Assembly: GCA_023245995.1 (NCBI GenBank)
Contig: JAHFJH010000007.1
Coordinates: 1 to 44,668, forward strand
Origin: Candidatus Doudnabacteria bacterium
Lineage (GTDB): Bacteria; Patescibacteriota; Doudnabacteria; UBA920
DNA length: 44,668 nucleotides
Direction: 5' to 3'
In this document: positions 9,997 to 18,357 of the stretch, piece after piece
How the letters are laid out: each line of letters starts with the position of its first letter
Position numbering within the stretch: position 1 is the first letter of the stretch
Program-made: the position numbers and the translations under genes
Notes under the pieces: model-generated
The model's input: only the letters and a program-made list of their open reading frames with translations
Databases searched by the model: none
Told to the model about the DNA's origin: nothing

Positions 9997-10335
9997 ATGG
10001 TAAGAAGATTGCGTTTGGCCGAAGAGCCTAAGGCCCAAAATTACAGAGACGTAACCACTAAGCATGGAGTAGATTTGTCTAAACTCCAAGATTTAAGATC
10101 TGAGTTGGACGATTTTTTCAGCACAGATGCAGAGCGTAAAGTCGCCCGTTTGGACACTCGGTACAGAGAAGCTAAGGACAAGTTTATGGCTTTAGGGAGA
10201 CCAAGAGACACAGAGCCAAAAGAAACATTGGTAAGCACGCTTAACGCTTTTAGCTTGCCTAAATTTATGAAAAATCCGCACGCCTATTTAGCACTTTTGG
10301 ATTACTTAAGCGAGCACACTCTAATACCAGAGTAA
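9997..10335 (+). CDS. hypothetical protein, probable paralogue of the next ORF
   Basis: 112-aa ORF 5 nt after gatB; helical, charged. Confidence 0.75.
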   Translation: MVRRLRLAEEPKAQNYRDVTTKHGVDLSKLQDLRSELDDFFSTDAERKVARLDTRYREAKDKFMALGRPRDTEPKETLVSTLNAFSLPKFMKNPHAYLALLDYLSEHTLIPE

Positions 10336-10338
10336 TAT

Positions 10339-10668
10339 ATGCAAAGGTTTGGTTTAATTAGAGGCAGTAAACAAGAGCCAAAAGGGGAGAGTGCTGGCGC
10401 CGATTATAAAATAGGTTATGGACTTAATTGGCAAAAGTTACGTGAGTGTGAGGCTAGAATGAAGCAATTTTTAGGTGATAGATTGGAGATTCCAAAGCAT
10501 CGTGAGCAATTATATAAAGAGCAATTAGTAGCTTTTCGGGCAATGCCCGTAGAAAAGTTAGTGGAGCTTTTAAATAACTCCAGAGAAGTGAACTGGGATG
10601 CTAAGTTGTATGTCTTCTTAGCGCTTACACAAGCTCTCCGCGAAAAAGACAAAACTACCGAGTTGTAA
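10339..10668 (+). CDS. hypothetical protein, probable paralogue of the preceding ORF
   Basis: 109-aa ORF directly after the preceding gene; similar length and layout. Confidence 0.75.
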   Translation: MQRFGLIRGSKQEPKGESAGADYKIGYGLNWQKLRECEARMKQFLGDRLEIPKHREQLYKEQLVAFRAMPVEKLVELLNNSREVNWDAKLYVFLALTQALREKDKTTEL

Positions 10669-10683
10669 ATTGAAATAAAAAAT

Positions 10684-10730
10684 AGGCTAGGTAATGTGTC
10701 GTCTGTGGGTTGACACGCTACCTAGCCCAT
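10684..10730 (+). terminator. long hairpin, probable terminator
   Basis: GGCTAGGTAaTGTGTC...GACACgcTACCTAGCC inverted repeat. Confidence 0.6.
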
Positions 10731-10778
10731 TTGAGTTTCCCTCGAAAATTTCCTCCTTTCTTGGGGGTGTTTTTTGTT

Positions 10779-11843
10779 TTAGGTTCCTGCGATTAGGTCG
10801 TCTTCGAATTCCTCGTCCATAAAAGCGGCGAGGTTCTCGATGGCGACCTGTTCGTTGTGTGCGAAATTGAGACTTTCGATGTCTCCAGTTTGAAGGTTTT
10901 TCGCCATCACTTCAAAACCTGATTTAGTTTGCCGTGAGTCTTCTGTGGCCTTTAGGCGATCATTTTCTACGATCAACACCATACCAGCCGCAATTACACT
11001 GGCGCTAATCATGTTATCGCCTTCCGCCGCGGGTGTGGCGTTGTGGTCGGGTTCGTGTTTAGCCTCTGGCCTATGGTCCTCTTCTCTTTCACCTTCGCTA
11101 AGAAGCTCACCGAGACCAAGGTCCTCGGCAAAAATCAGAGCGAAACTCACGCCGATTTGAACGAAGATAGCTAGGATCGCTTTCTTCAAGAAGAAGAATC
11201 CTGGGTCAACGCTCAGATTTGGCTTGGCCCACCAGACGAGGCCTCCGAGACCTGCGAGGAGTAGGCATTCAATTCCAACTACCACCGAGTCACTTTCTTC
11301 GTAGAGGAAGACAGCCGCGAGGATGACGGTGATCAGGATGGCGACGGCGACTCCGAGCAGCGCCTTCCAACTGTGCTCGTACCAGTGGAAGGTGAAGTAG
11401 AGGGTGAAGCCCATCACCAAAATGCTCGTGACGGCCTGTATTCCTTTCAGGATCATCCGTTCATTTTTGTCGAGCCTCTCGTCTGGCACTAGCCTTGTGC
11501 CGAAGGTTAGACACACGCCGTAAAGCGTGGCCATTATTAGCATCTTCACCCAGACTGGGATGCTGGGGAAAGCTGGTGTAGGGTCCACCAGCCCGAGTAT
11601 GCACATGGCAAGCAAGAAGCAGGCAACGTGCATAAACTCTTGAAAGCGACCCGACCGCTCTTGGTAGAAGCACCAGAGCGACACGGCAATTCCGCCGGAA
11701 AAGGTGATGAGGCCAAGCCCGCCTCCCACCAGTGATTGCCACGTGCCCCACATGTAGAACATGAAGATGAGCACGAGGGAAGCGAGTGCTGTTTCAACGC
11801 CAGTGGAGATCACCAGCGCGTTTTTGAGGTGACTTTCTTTCAC
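10779..11843 (-). CDS. polytopic membrane protein with charged C-terminal tail, unknown function
   Basis: 354 aa, many TM segments; GTG start at 11843 preceded by AGGAGG; GTGA overlap with upstream ORF stop. Confidence 0.85.
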   Translation of the reverse strand: MKESHLKNALVISTGVETALASLVLIFMFYMWGTWQSLVGGGLGLITFSGGIAVSLWCFYQERSGRFQEFMHVACFLLAMCILGLVDPTPAFPSIPVWVKMLIMATLYGVCLTFGTRLVPDERLDKNERMILKGIQAVTSILVMGFTLYFTFHWYEHSWKALLGVAVAILITVILAAVFLYEESDSVVVGIECLLLAGLGGLVWWAKPNLSVDPGFFFLKKAILAIFVQIGVSFALIFAEDLGLGELLSEGEREEDHRPEAKHEPDHNATPAAEGDNMISASVIAAGMVLIVENDRLKATEDSRQTKSGFEVMAKNLQTGDIESLNFAHNEQVAIENLAAFMDEEFEDDLIAGT

Positions 11844-13060
11844 TGTTGCCTCCTGGGTTGTGCGGCCAGTGCGCCGCGGGTTTTAGGTTGCGGATGCTGT
11901 GTCGGTGATGTTGCTTGAAGTTCAGCCACTCCCAATGTCATCGCCTTTGCGACCAACTGGTCTTCTTCGGCTGAGATCTTCCAGTACGTAACTATGACGG
12001 GAAACTCAGCAAATCCGAGTGCCACCGCCAAAGCCAGTAAAGATATGGTCAGCATCCGAAAAAAGTGGGTTATCAACATCAAACCGAGCTGGTCAACGTG
12101 CCTTAGCGCCAGCCCACCGGTGTTTTCGGCGATTACTCGGGCACTGATAGTGCCTTGAGCGCTTGCGTTGAGAGTTAGGGCGCGTTTTGTCCACATTTCC
12201 CTGGCACGAGCCATCGCTTCAATGGCGTTCACCAGTGCGTTCGTAACCGCTCGCATTTGGCTTTCGGCCAGGTTTGGGTCTGGCCTAGCTTTGTTAGCCG
12301 AAGCACCGAGTTGTGCTCGGAGCTGCGATTGTTGTGCAGTTAGCACCGGAATCGCGTCGGCATTTCTTGCAACCTCGTTGGCATAGCTTGGAAGCAGATC
12401 GTCGGCGAACGCAGTATTGAAGTCAGCCTGAATTTTGCCAGCGCGTTCGTGCTGATCCAGCGCCAGCTTGCGAATGCGGCCAGAGCTTTTAGCGGTGTTA
12501 AGGCATGCCAACCGAAAATTATCTGGCAGCACTGCCGAGAATTTGGTAATGGAGGCAGCGTTTTTTGCTGCCGCTTTCCCTTCAACGACTTTGTGGAAGC
12601 CGTCTTTCTCGGTTTTGCTACTTGCCAGGCCGTAACTTAATTGCCGAACAAACTTGGGCAGGCGACCGCCGATCAGCTTGAGGATTTTCTCAATCAGTTC
12701 GGATGCCACGAATCTGTCCAGTTTCGGATCGGCTAGTTTATTGAGTTCGGCAGTGATCTCCTCGATTACTTTGATCGAATCACTGCCGAGTTCGGCTAGC
12801 TGGATGAACAGCCCTGTCATGCCGGCCATAGCTATCAGCGGCTTCGTGCTGGGCATGGTGAGTTGGTTTTCTCCGTAGATATTTTTCAGGGCGCGAACGT
12901 TTTCGCCGATGAGTTGTGCGGCTCCTGCCGCCATGTGACTCATCGCAAGTTGTACTTGCTTCACGACCTGATCGTCTTTCTCGTACTTCTCTGGTTGCAG
13001 CGAGCGGACTTTTAGGGCCGGCTGCCTGCGCAGTTTCAGTTTCAGACCTTGTCCTTTCAT
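11840..13060 (-). CDS. unknown helical protein with one C-terminal TM segment; two-gene operon with 10779..11843
   Basis: likely start ATG at 13060 (MKGQGLKLKLRR) preceded by GGGAG; ORF track start 13132 probably too early. Confidence 0.8.
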   Translation of the reverse strand: MKGQGLKLKLRRQPALKVRSLQPEKYEKDDQVVKQVQLAMSHMAAGAAQLIGENVRALKNIYGENQLTMPSTKPLIAMAGMTGLFIQLAELGSDSIKVIEEITAELNKLADPKLDRFVASELIEKILKLIGGRLPKFVRQLSYGLASSKTEKDGFHKVVEGKAAAKNAASITKFSAVLPDNFRLACLNTAKSSGRIRKLALDQHERAGKIQADFNTAFADDLLPSYANEVARNADAIPVLTAQQSQLRAQLGASANKARPDPNLAESQMRAVTNALVNAIEAMARAREMWTKRALTLNASAQGTISARVIAENTGGLALRHVDQLGLMLITHFFRMLTISLLALAVALGFAEFPVIVTYWKISAEEDQLVAKAMTLGVAELQATSPTQHPQPKTRGALAAQPRRQQ

Positions 13061-13122
13061 AGTTTTTCTCCCGGAAATATGCGATTGTGGGATTGAGACA
13101 AGCGCACGCTTGCCAGTGATTT

Positions 13123-13245
13123 GGTAAAGCAAAAAAAGTTATCAAAGAACTAAATGAATTGAAAAATAAAAAAGCCTTTGCTTTACCGCATAAGGCTTTT
13201 AAAAAACAGCCTTATGCGCTAGAGCAAAATGAAACTTCTTCATTT
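13123..13245 (-). promoter_or_regulatory. candidate attenuator leader: competing hairpins in the 5' UTR of the 13060-10779 operon
   Basis: stem 1 13187-13197/13208-13218; terminator stem 13170-13176/13194-13200 followed by U-run on the minus strand; stem 3 13123-13133/13177-13187. Confidence 0.6.
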
Positions 13246-13277
13246 TTGGGCAGTTTGTCTGTTTTTTGTTCAATGCT

Positions 13278-13306
13278 ATTCTAGCACTTTTTCGCCTAAT
13301 TGTCAA
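13278..13306 (-). promoter_or_regulatory. sigma70-type promoter for the minus-strand operon
   Basis: minus strand TTGACA (13306-13301), 17 nt, TAGAAT (13283-13278). Confidence 0.75.
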
Positions 13307-13332
13307 TAAATCGCTTAATTTAGATGTATTTA

Positions 13333-13361
13333 TTGACTATTACGCATATATATGCCATGAT
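13333..13361 (+). promoter_or_regulatory. sigma70-type promoter for the 13436 lipoprotein gene
   Basis: TTGACT, 17 nt, CATGAT; resembles the promoter at 12-40. Confidence 0.6.
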
Positions 13362-13435
13362 TTTGCATGGGCAAGCGCCCGTTTTGATGGAATGAAAGTA
13401 TTATAGGTCTGAAAAGAGAAATAGGAGGACTTGAG

Positions 13436-13894
13436 ATGTACACGAACCGGATAACTCTTTTTTTTGTATTGTTGCTTGGTTCAGGTTGTGGTGTGAGTGG
13501 CGTACCTAACCTTGGAGGTGCGCCTGAGCAAACATCTGCTCCGGCTACAGCGACTGTTGAGGCGTCTCCGACAGCTACTTTGCGGGAAGTGGCACCCGAG
13601 AAGTCAACTAAAGGCAAGGACTGCGGTGGTGGTTACTGGGTTTCCGCCGGACTCTCGCGGAGCGGTGAGCTTGTTGTTTACGACACAAGCGACGGTCGCA
13701 TTCCGCAGAAGGTCTCGGCTGGAGGCGTTTCCAGAACCATGCAACAGTGTGGCGTCGGCGAAGGCTCTACATGCCGTAAAGCAGAACAGGCCGGCATAGG
13801 GCTAGGCGAGCCCTTTAGGCTGTTCATTAACGATGAATGGAAGAATTTCGAAGGCTTCCGAAGCCACGTAAGGCAACAATTATGCGGCAAGTAA
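13436..13894 (+). CDS. small lipoprotein, unknown function
   Basis: AGGAGG before ATG; MYTNRITLFFVLLLGSGC lipobox; Ala/Thr/Pro-rich linker. Confidence 0.8.
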   Translation: MYTNRITLFFVLLLGSGCGVSGVPNLGGAPEQTSAPATATVEASPTATLREVAPEKSTKGKDCGGGYWVSAGLSRSGELVVYDTSDGRIPQKVSAGGVSRTMQQCGVGEGSTCRKAEQAGIGLGEPFRLFINDEWKNFEGFRSHVRQQLCGK

Positions 13895-13896
13895 CG

Positions 13897-13968
13897 ACGC
13901 CCGACTAGCGCGGCCTAGATTTACTTTTAGTACAATCTAGGTTCTCGTCTAGTCGGGTGTTTTATTTT
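13897..13968 (+). terminator. intrinsic terminator
   Basis: CCCGACTAG...CCTAGATT...AATCTAGG...CTAGTCGGG then TGTTTTATTTTTC. Confidence 0.8.
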
Positions 13969-14969
13969 TCATATTTTCTAAACCATGTTTTTTGTCTTTT
14001 TGAATACTTTTTTATTTCGGAAAATAATTGTGTGTAGTAGGGAGAAGACAAGAAATTTCTAATTTCTAATTTCCAATTTTTAATCTTAAGTCCCGAAGGC
14101 AAGCTTTTTATATACCGAGAAACATAACGATACTCGAGACCAAAGTCGTCTAGACGTTTCCAAGAGATGCCTTGCTTGCGTAGCTCAGTTACTTCTTTTA
14201 GCATTCCAGAATAAATTCGCTCTTGTAGGCGTTTTTCTATTCTCTTGTAAAGTTGCTCACGGGGCGGGTTTAAGTAGTGAATTTTGTTGTAGATTGGTTG
14301 GCTGTTAAATTGTTTAATCGCTAAATCGTTTTGTTGAGTCACTGGTATTGGCTTGCCTGTGGCATGAATAATTTCTAGGGCGCGAATGAGCCGGCGAGGG
14401 TTGTAAGGGTCTATTGTGCTTGCACGGGCAGGATCTTTTTTTTGGAGTAGCGCAAATAATTGTTTGGTAGATTTCTTTTCCATTAACTTTCGAAACTTTT
14501 TGTTTGGCGGGACTTCAGGAATGCTGTTATTCAGTATTAATGCATCTACATACTGTCCGGTGCCACCACAAATAATTGGCGTTTTGCCACGCGACAAAAT
14601 ATCGTTTATAGTTTTTTCGCCATCACGCTTAAAATCACTTACCGAGTATTGCTTTTTTGGGTTTACAAAATCTATGCAGTGATGGGGGATGCCCTTGTAT
14701 AGGAACACAAGGGAATTTTGAATTTTTAATTTTCCAATTTTTAAATTATGAGTTGAAGTTTTAAGTTTTGTCCATTTTCCTTCCACTTTACCAGTACCAA
14801 TATCTAGTCCTCTGTAGACTTGGCGTGAGTCTGCAGAAATTATTTCGCCGTTATATTTTTTTGCTAAGCGTATGGCATACTCGCTCTTACCACTGGCAGT
14901 AGGACCAATTACGATGTGAATATGTTTACTAGGTGTATTTGTTGTATTGGGTATACTTTTTTTGCGCAT
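13962..14969 (-). CDS. miaA: tRNA dimethylallyltransferase
   Basis: IVIGPTASGKSEYAIRLAKKYNGEIISADSRQVYRGLDIGTGK; PRRLIRALEI. Confidence 0.95.
   Translation of the reverse strand: MRKKSIPNTTNTPSKHIHIVIGPTASGKSEYAIRLAKKYNGEIISADSRQVYRGLDIGTGKVEGKWTKLKTSTHNLKIGKLKIQNSLVFLYKGIPHHCIDFVNPKKQYSVSDFKRDGEKTINDILSRGKTPIICGGTGQYVDALILNNSIPEVPPNKKFRKLMEKKSTKQLFALLQKKDPARASTIDPYNPRRLIRALEIIHATGKPIPVTQQNDLAIKQFNSQPIYNKIHYLNPPREQLYKRIEKRLQERIYSGMLKEVTELRKQGISWKRLDDFGLEYRYVSRYIKSLPSGLKIKNWKLEIRNFLSSPYYTQLFSEIKKYSKRQKTWFRKYEK
14051..14090. repeat. 7-nt-period repeat inside the miaA 3' region
   Basis: agaaatttctaatttctaatttccaatttttaatc; encodes LKIKNWKLEIRNF on minus strand. Confidence 0.75.
14711..14768. 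repeat. 7-nt-period repeat inside miaA (second site)
   Basis: gggaattttgaatttttaattttccaatttttaaattatgagttgaag; encodes NLKIGKLKIQNSL on minus strand. Confidence 0.65.
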
Positions 14970-15036
14970 AAAGACGGGAGGATTTACATGCTCATTTTCA
15001 CTATATTAGCGTATGCTACAATTAGTATACAGATAA

Positions 15037-15603
15037 ATGAAAGGGAAAAACACTATGAACAAAAAGTTTTTTATACCTGCAATTATAGTAGTTATTTTGG
15101 TAGTGGCAGGAGGCTTTTTAGCAGCTCGTAACAGTGCTAAGCAAGAAAGCGAAAATGCCAGCAAGACAGAACGTGAAGTAACTTTAAATGAGCAGTTGGC
15201 AGGTCAAAATGCAACTTCTGGCACAGCAACACCAAGCGCAACTCCGGTAGCCTCTCCGACTCCAACACCGACTCCACCACCGGATAGTCATTTTAGTGGC
15301 CCTGGGGACTCTGGTGAAGGAGTGGATACTCAAGTTTTTGAGGTAGATTACAATGGCACAAATTTTTCTCCGGCAAGTCTTTCTGTGCGCGTTGGAGATG
15401 TAGTAATATTTAAAAACTCTTCTTCCAGTGCTTTTTGGCCAGCCTCAAATCCGCATCCACAACATACTGACTACCCAGAATTTGATGCAAAAAAACCTAT
15501 TGCTGCAGGACAGAGTTTCCAGTTTAAGTTTACCAAGGCTGGTACATGGGGCTTCCACAACCACTTAAACGCCGGTGCCAAAGGAACTATAATTGTAAAA
15601 TAA
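15037..15603 (+). CDS. membrane-anchored cupredoxin-like protein
   Basis: N-terminal TM, TPTPTPPP linker, cupredoxin-like VEVDYNGTNFSPASLSVRVGDVVIFKN...AGTWGFHNHLNAGAKGTIIVK; start may be ATG 15055. Confidence 0.85.
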   Translation: MKGKNTMNKKFFIPAIIVVILVVAGGFLAARNSAKQESENASKTEREVTLNEQLAGQNATSGTATPSATPVASPTPTPTPPPDSHFSGPGDSGEGVDTQVFEVDYNGTNFSPASLSVRVGDVVIFKNSSSSAFWPASNPHPQHTDYPEFDAKKPIAAGQSFQFKFTKAGTWGFHNHLNAGAKGTIIVK

Positions 15604-15610
15604 TTTTAGT

Positions 15611-16441
15611 ATGCAAAATAAGCCACATACTTGGCAAACAGTAGGTCATTTAGTTCCCAAGAAGTTACTTGAACGGCAGTTATGGAACAAGACAGTTGCG
15701 CAGAGTTATATATTTTTAGGACCAGAGGGTGTGGGGAAACGAACGCTTGCAGAAGAATTTGCTGAAAGTATTGCTTTGAATGCAACAGAAGTAGTGCGTT
15801 TTAACTGCGAAGGGGTAGGCATGGAAGAGCTAAGGACGCTTTTAGCACAAGTTGCTTTAAAACCTGCCTCTGGAGGAAAACAAGTTTTCATTTTAGATAA
15901 GGCCGACACTTTAAACCAGTCATGTAGCAATGCACTTCTAAAGACACTGGAGGAGCCGAATAAATCTGCGGTTTTTATTTTAGTTGCTGGAAGTTATAGC
16001 TTGCCTTCTACAATAGTTTCGCGTTGCCAAATAGTTCATTTTGGAAAATTGAGCAGAGAAGAGTTGGAAAGTTTGGTCAAGCGGTATAGTTTAGAGCTTT
16101 CAAGCGACATGCTGGCCACAGCGCAGGGTTCTGCTGGGTTACTAATGCGTTTTGCGCGCGAACCGGATTTTTGGGGACAACAATTAGTGTGGCGACGGGA
16201 ACTTCACGAACTGCTAAGTGCAAGTGTCGCGGTGCGGGTTGTGCGCAGTCAGCAGTTTGCTTCTGAGGAAGTCGAACAGTTAAACGCAAGGCTTACAAAT
16301 TGGCTTTCAGTGCTTGTACAAGAATTGTCAACTTTCGGTGCTAATGCAAGGCAACTTTCTGTTATTTTAGAAGCATGGCAACGCATGAGAAAAAATGCTA
16401 ATAGAAAATTGGTTATGGAATATGTGTGTCTGAATATCTAA
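15611..16441 (+). CDS. holB: DNA polymerase III delta' subunit-like clamp loader ATPase
   Basis: GPEGVGKRTLAEEF; LDKADTLNQSCSNALLKTLEEP. Confidence 0.8.
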   Translation: MQNKPHTWQTVGHLVPKKLLERQLWNKTVAQSYIFLGPEGVGKRTLAEEFAESIALNATEVVRFNCEGVGMEELRTLLAQVALKPASGGKQVFILDKADTLNQSCSNALLKTLEEPNKSAVFILVAGSYSLPSTIVSRCQIVHFGKLSREELESLVKRYSLELSSDMLATAQGSAGLLMRFAREPDFWGQQLVWRRELHELLSASVAVRVVRSQQFASEEVEQLNARLTNWLSVLVQELSTFGANARQLSVILEAWQRMRKNANRKLVMEYVCLNI

Positions 16442-16474
16442 TTTCTAATGTCTAATACCTAACATTAAATTCGT

Positions 16475-17635
16475 ATGTTAAAACCAATTTCAATCGCAAA
16501 AAAGTTACTTGTATTTGTTCCGCTTTGCTTTTTGGCGGTGTCTTGTAGTCCATTTGGAGCGACTCCATCTGGAGCAGGTGTGGCCAAGACCACAAACGGT
16601 AGCAATGATTGGGCGTTCTCAAATAGGGCGGAGGTTGTGGCCACGAAAACCAACAAAAACCCCAAACCAACAGACTCTGCTTTGGCTACTTCTAGTGTTA
16701 TAGCTCTTTCTTTTTCACCTGAGAATTCTCAAAAGCTGTACGCCGCAACACTGGGAAACGGTTTGTTTTATTCCGAAAACAGCGCTGAGACATGGAAACA
16801 AGTTTTGCCAAAGTTTAACGCCTATGGTGTTGTGGTAGACCCTGCAAATGCAGAGGTAGTTTATGTAGCAGGTCAGGCAGACAAAAAGGCTAGAGTGCTT
16901 AGAAGTGACAACAGAGGTAAATCTTGGCAAGAAATATACAACGACGCAGCCGCGGGAAGTTCTGTACGTTCTATTGCTATTAGTCCTCAAGACTCAAAAA
17001 TAATTATTATTGGGCTAGCTTCTGGAAATCTTATTGGTAGTAGTGACGGTGGGTCTACATGGTCGCTTCTGCAAAATTTTCAAGACCCAGTTACACAACT
17101 GCTATGGCATAAGGGTGGCGTGCTCTATATAGTTGCTCGTGGTAAGGGTATATACCAGAGTCCAGATGGCGGAAAAACAGTAGAAAATATTTCAAAGCAG
17201 TTATTAAATTTGGAAGACTGGAGAAAGTCTTTGCAAAGTCTGTTTGCCGGTGACCCTACAGCAGTAGCCCAAATAGATATTCCGAGTGTGGCAACAACAA
17301 GTTTTTACCATATTGCGACCGCTACAAACGCACCTTACCCTTTGTTTTTGGCGGCAAATAATGGTTTGTTTATGTTGAAAGCCAGTAACGCAAATTGGGA
17401 GTATTTGAAACTTCCTTTGAAAAAGAGCGACAACACAGGCGTCCGCTCCGTTACGCTTGCAGGTAATGACACAATACTTTATGCGGGCGTTGCCAATACT
17501 ATTTATAGAAGCGTAAATGGTGGCAAGTCATGGCAGGTAAACGCTATTGCCACAGCGGCTACTATCAACTATATTTTAGTAGATCCAAATTTGCCCCAAG
17601 TAGCTTACGCAGGGTTTATAGGCACAGGCCAGTAA
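16475..17635 (+). CDS. lipoprotein with BNR/Ycf48-like beta-propeller repeats
   Basis: LAVSC lipobox; repeated SxDGGxTW/SVNGGKSWQ motifs. Confidence 0.85.
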   Translation: MLKPISIAKKLLVFVPLCFLAVSCSPFGATPSGAGVAKTTNGSNDWAFSNRAEVVATKTNKNPKPTDSALATSSVIALSFSPENSQKLYAATLGNGLFYSENSAETWKQVLPKFNAYGVVVDPANAEVVYVAGQADKKARVLRSDNRGKSWQEIYNDAAAGSSVRSIAISPQDSKIIIIGLASGNLIGSSDGGSTWSLLQNFQDPVTQLLWHKGGVLYIVARGKGIYQSPDGGKTVENISKQLLNLEDWRKSLQSLFAGDPTAVAQIDIPSVATTSFYHIATATNAPYPLFLAANNGLFMLKASNANWEYLKLPLKKSDNTGVRSVTLAGNDTILYAGVANTIYRSVNGGKSWQVNAIATAATINYILVDPNLPQVAYAGFIGTGQ

Positions 17636-17640
17636 TTAAT

Positions 17641-17714
17641 ATTGTAGATTGAGGATTTTAGATTGTCATGCATTGCTCAATCTGAAATTTGCGAGCTACA
17701 ATCTGAAATTTAAA
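17641..17714. repeat. 7-nt-period inverted repeat element upstream of frr
   Basis: attgtagattgaggattttagattg ... caatctgaaatttgcgagctacaatctgaaattt. Confidence 0.7.
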
Positions 17715-17716
17715 CT

Positions 17717-18274
17717 ATGTTAGATCAACTGCTTAAAGAACATCAGGAACAATTTACAAAAGTCATGGAACACTTACATCAAGACTTGGCAGGTGTGCGT
17801 ACTGGGCGAGCCAACCCAGGGCTCCTTAACACGGTTATGGTAGAGGTATATGGCGCAACACAACCTTTGCATCAGATAGCCGCAATTGGTGTGTCCGATG
17901 CTCGGACACTCACAGTAAGCCCATGGGATAAGTCTTTAGTGCCAGTGGTAGACAAAGCAATTCAGGCTGCGAACTTAGGTTTTAATCCGTCCAGCGATGG
18001 TCAGGTGTTACGGATTACTTTGCCACCTTTGACCGAAGATCGCAGAAAAGAAATGGTTAAAATGGTTGGTCAAATGGCAGAGCGAGCGCGTATTGGCATT
18101 CGAAATACCCGTGAAGATATTCTCAAAGCCGCAAAAAGAGCAGAGGCGGATGGTAAAATAGCCAAAGACGATATGAGCCATATGCAAAAAAAAGTGCAAG
18201 AACTTGTAGACACATATAATGCTCAAGTAAAACAAATTGTGGAAGAGAAAGAAAAAGAAATAATGACGGTTTAA
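17717..18274 (+). CDS. frr: ribosome recycling factor
   Basis: LAGVRTGRANPGLL...PPLTEDRRKEMVKMVGQMAERARIGIRNTREDI. Confidence 0.97.
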   Translation: MLDQLLKEHQEQFTKVMEHLHQDLAGVRTGRANPGLLNTVMVEVYGATQPLHQIAAIGVSDARTLTVSPWDKSLVPVVDKAIQAANLGFNPSSDGQVLRITLPPLTEDRRKEMVKMVGQMAERARIGIRNTREDILKAAKRAEADGKIAKDDMSHMQKKVQELVDTYNAQVKQIVEEKEKEIMTV

Positions 18275-18280
18275 CAATAG

Positions 18281-18332
18281 CAGATTGCAAATTTAAGATC
18301 GCAGATTCGAATTACTAATCTGTAATTTGCAT
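18281..18332. repeat. 7-nt-period inverted repeat element upstream of rseP
   Basis: gcagattgcaaatttaagatcgcagattcgaattactaatctgtaatttgc. Confidence 0.7.
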
Positions 18333-18357
18333 ATATAAATTTTCGCATTACCCTTAC

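Noticed and set aside
10779-13894. Assembly contamination or engineered insert as explanation of the GC-rich SD genes
   Set aside because: Similar units occur at separate positions between different core genes, and one shares a domain with the adjacent native-looking repeat gene; a read-coverage check would still be useful.
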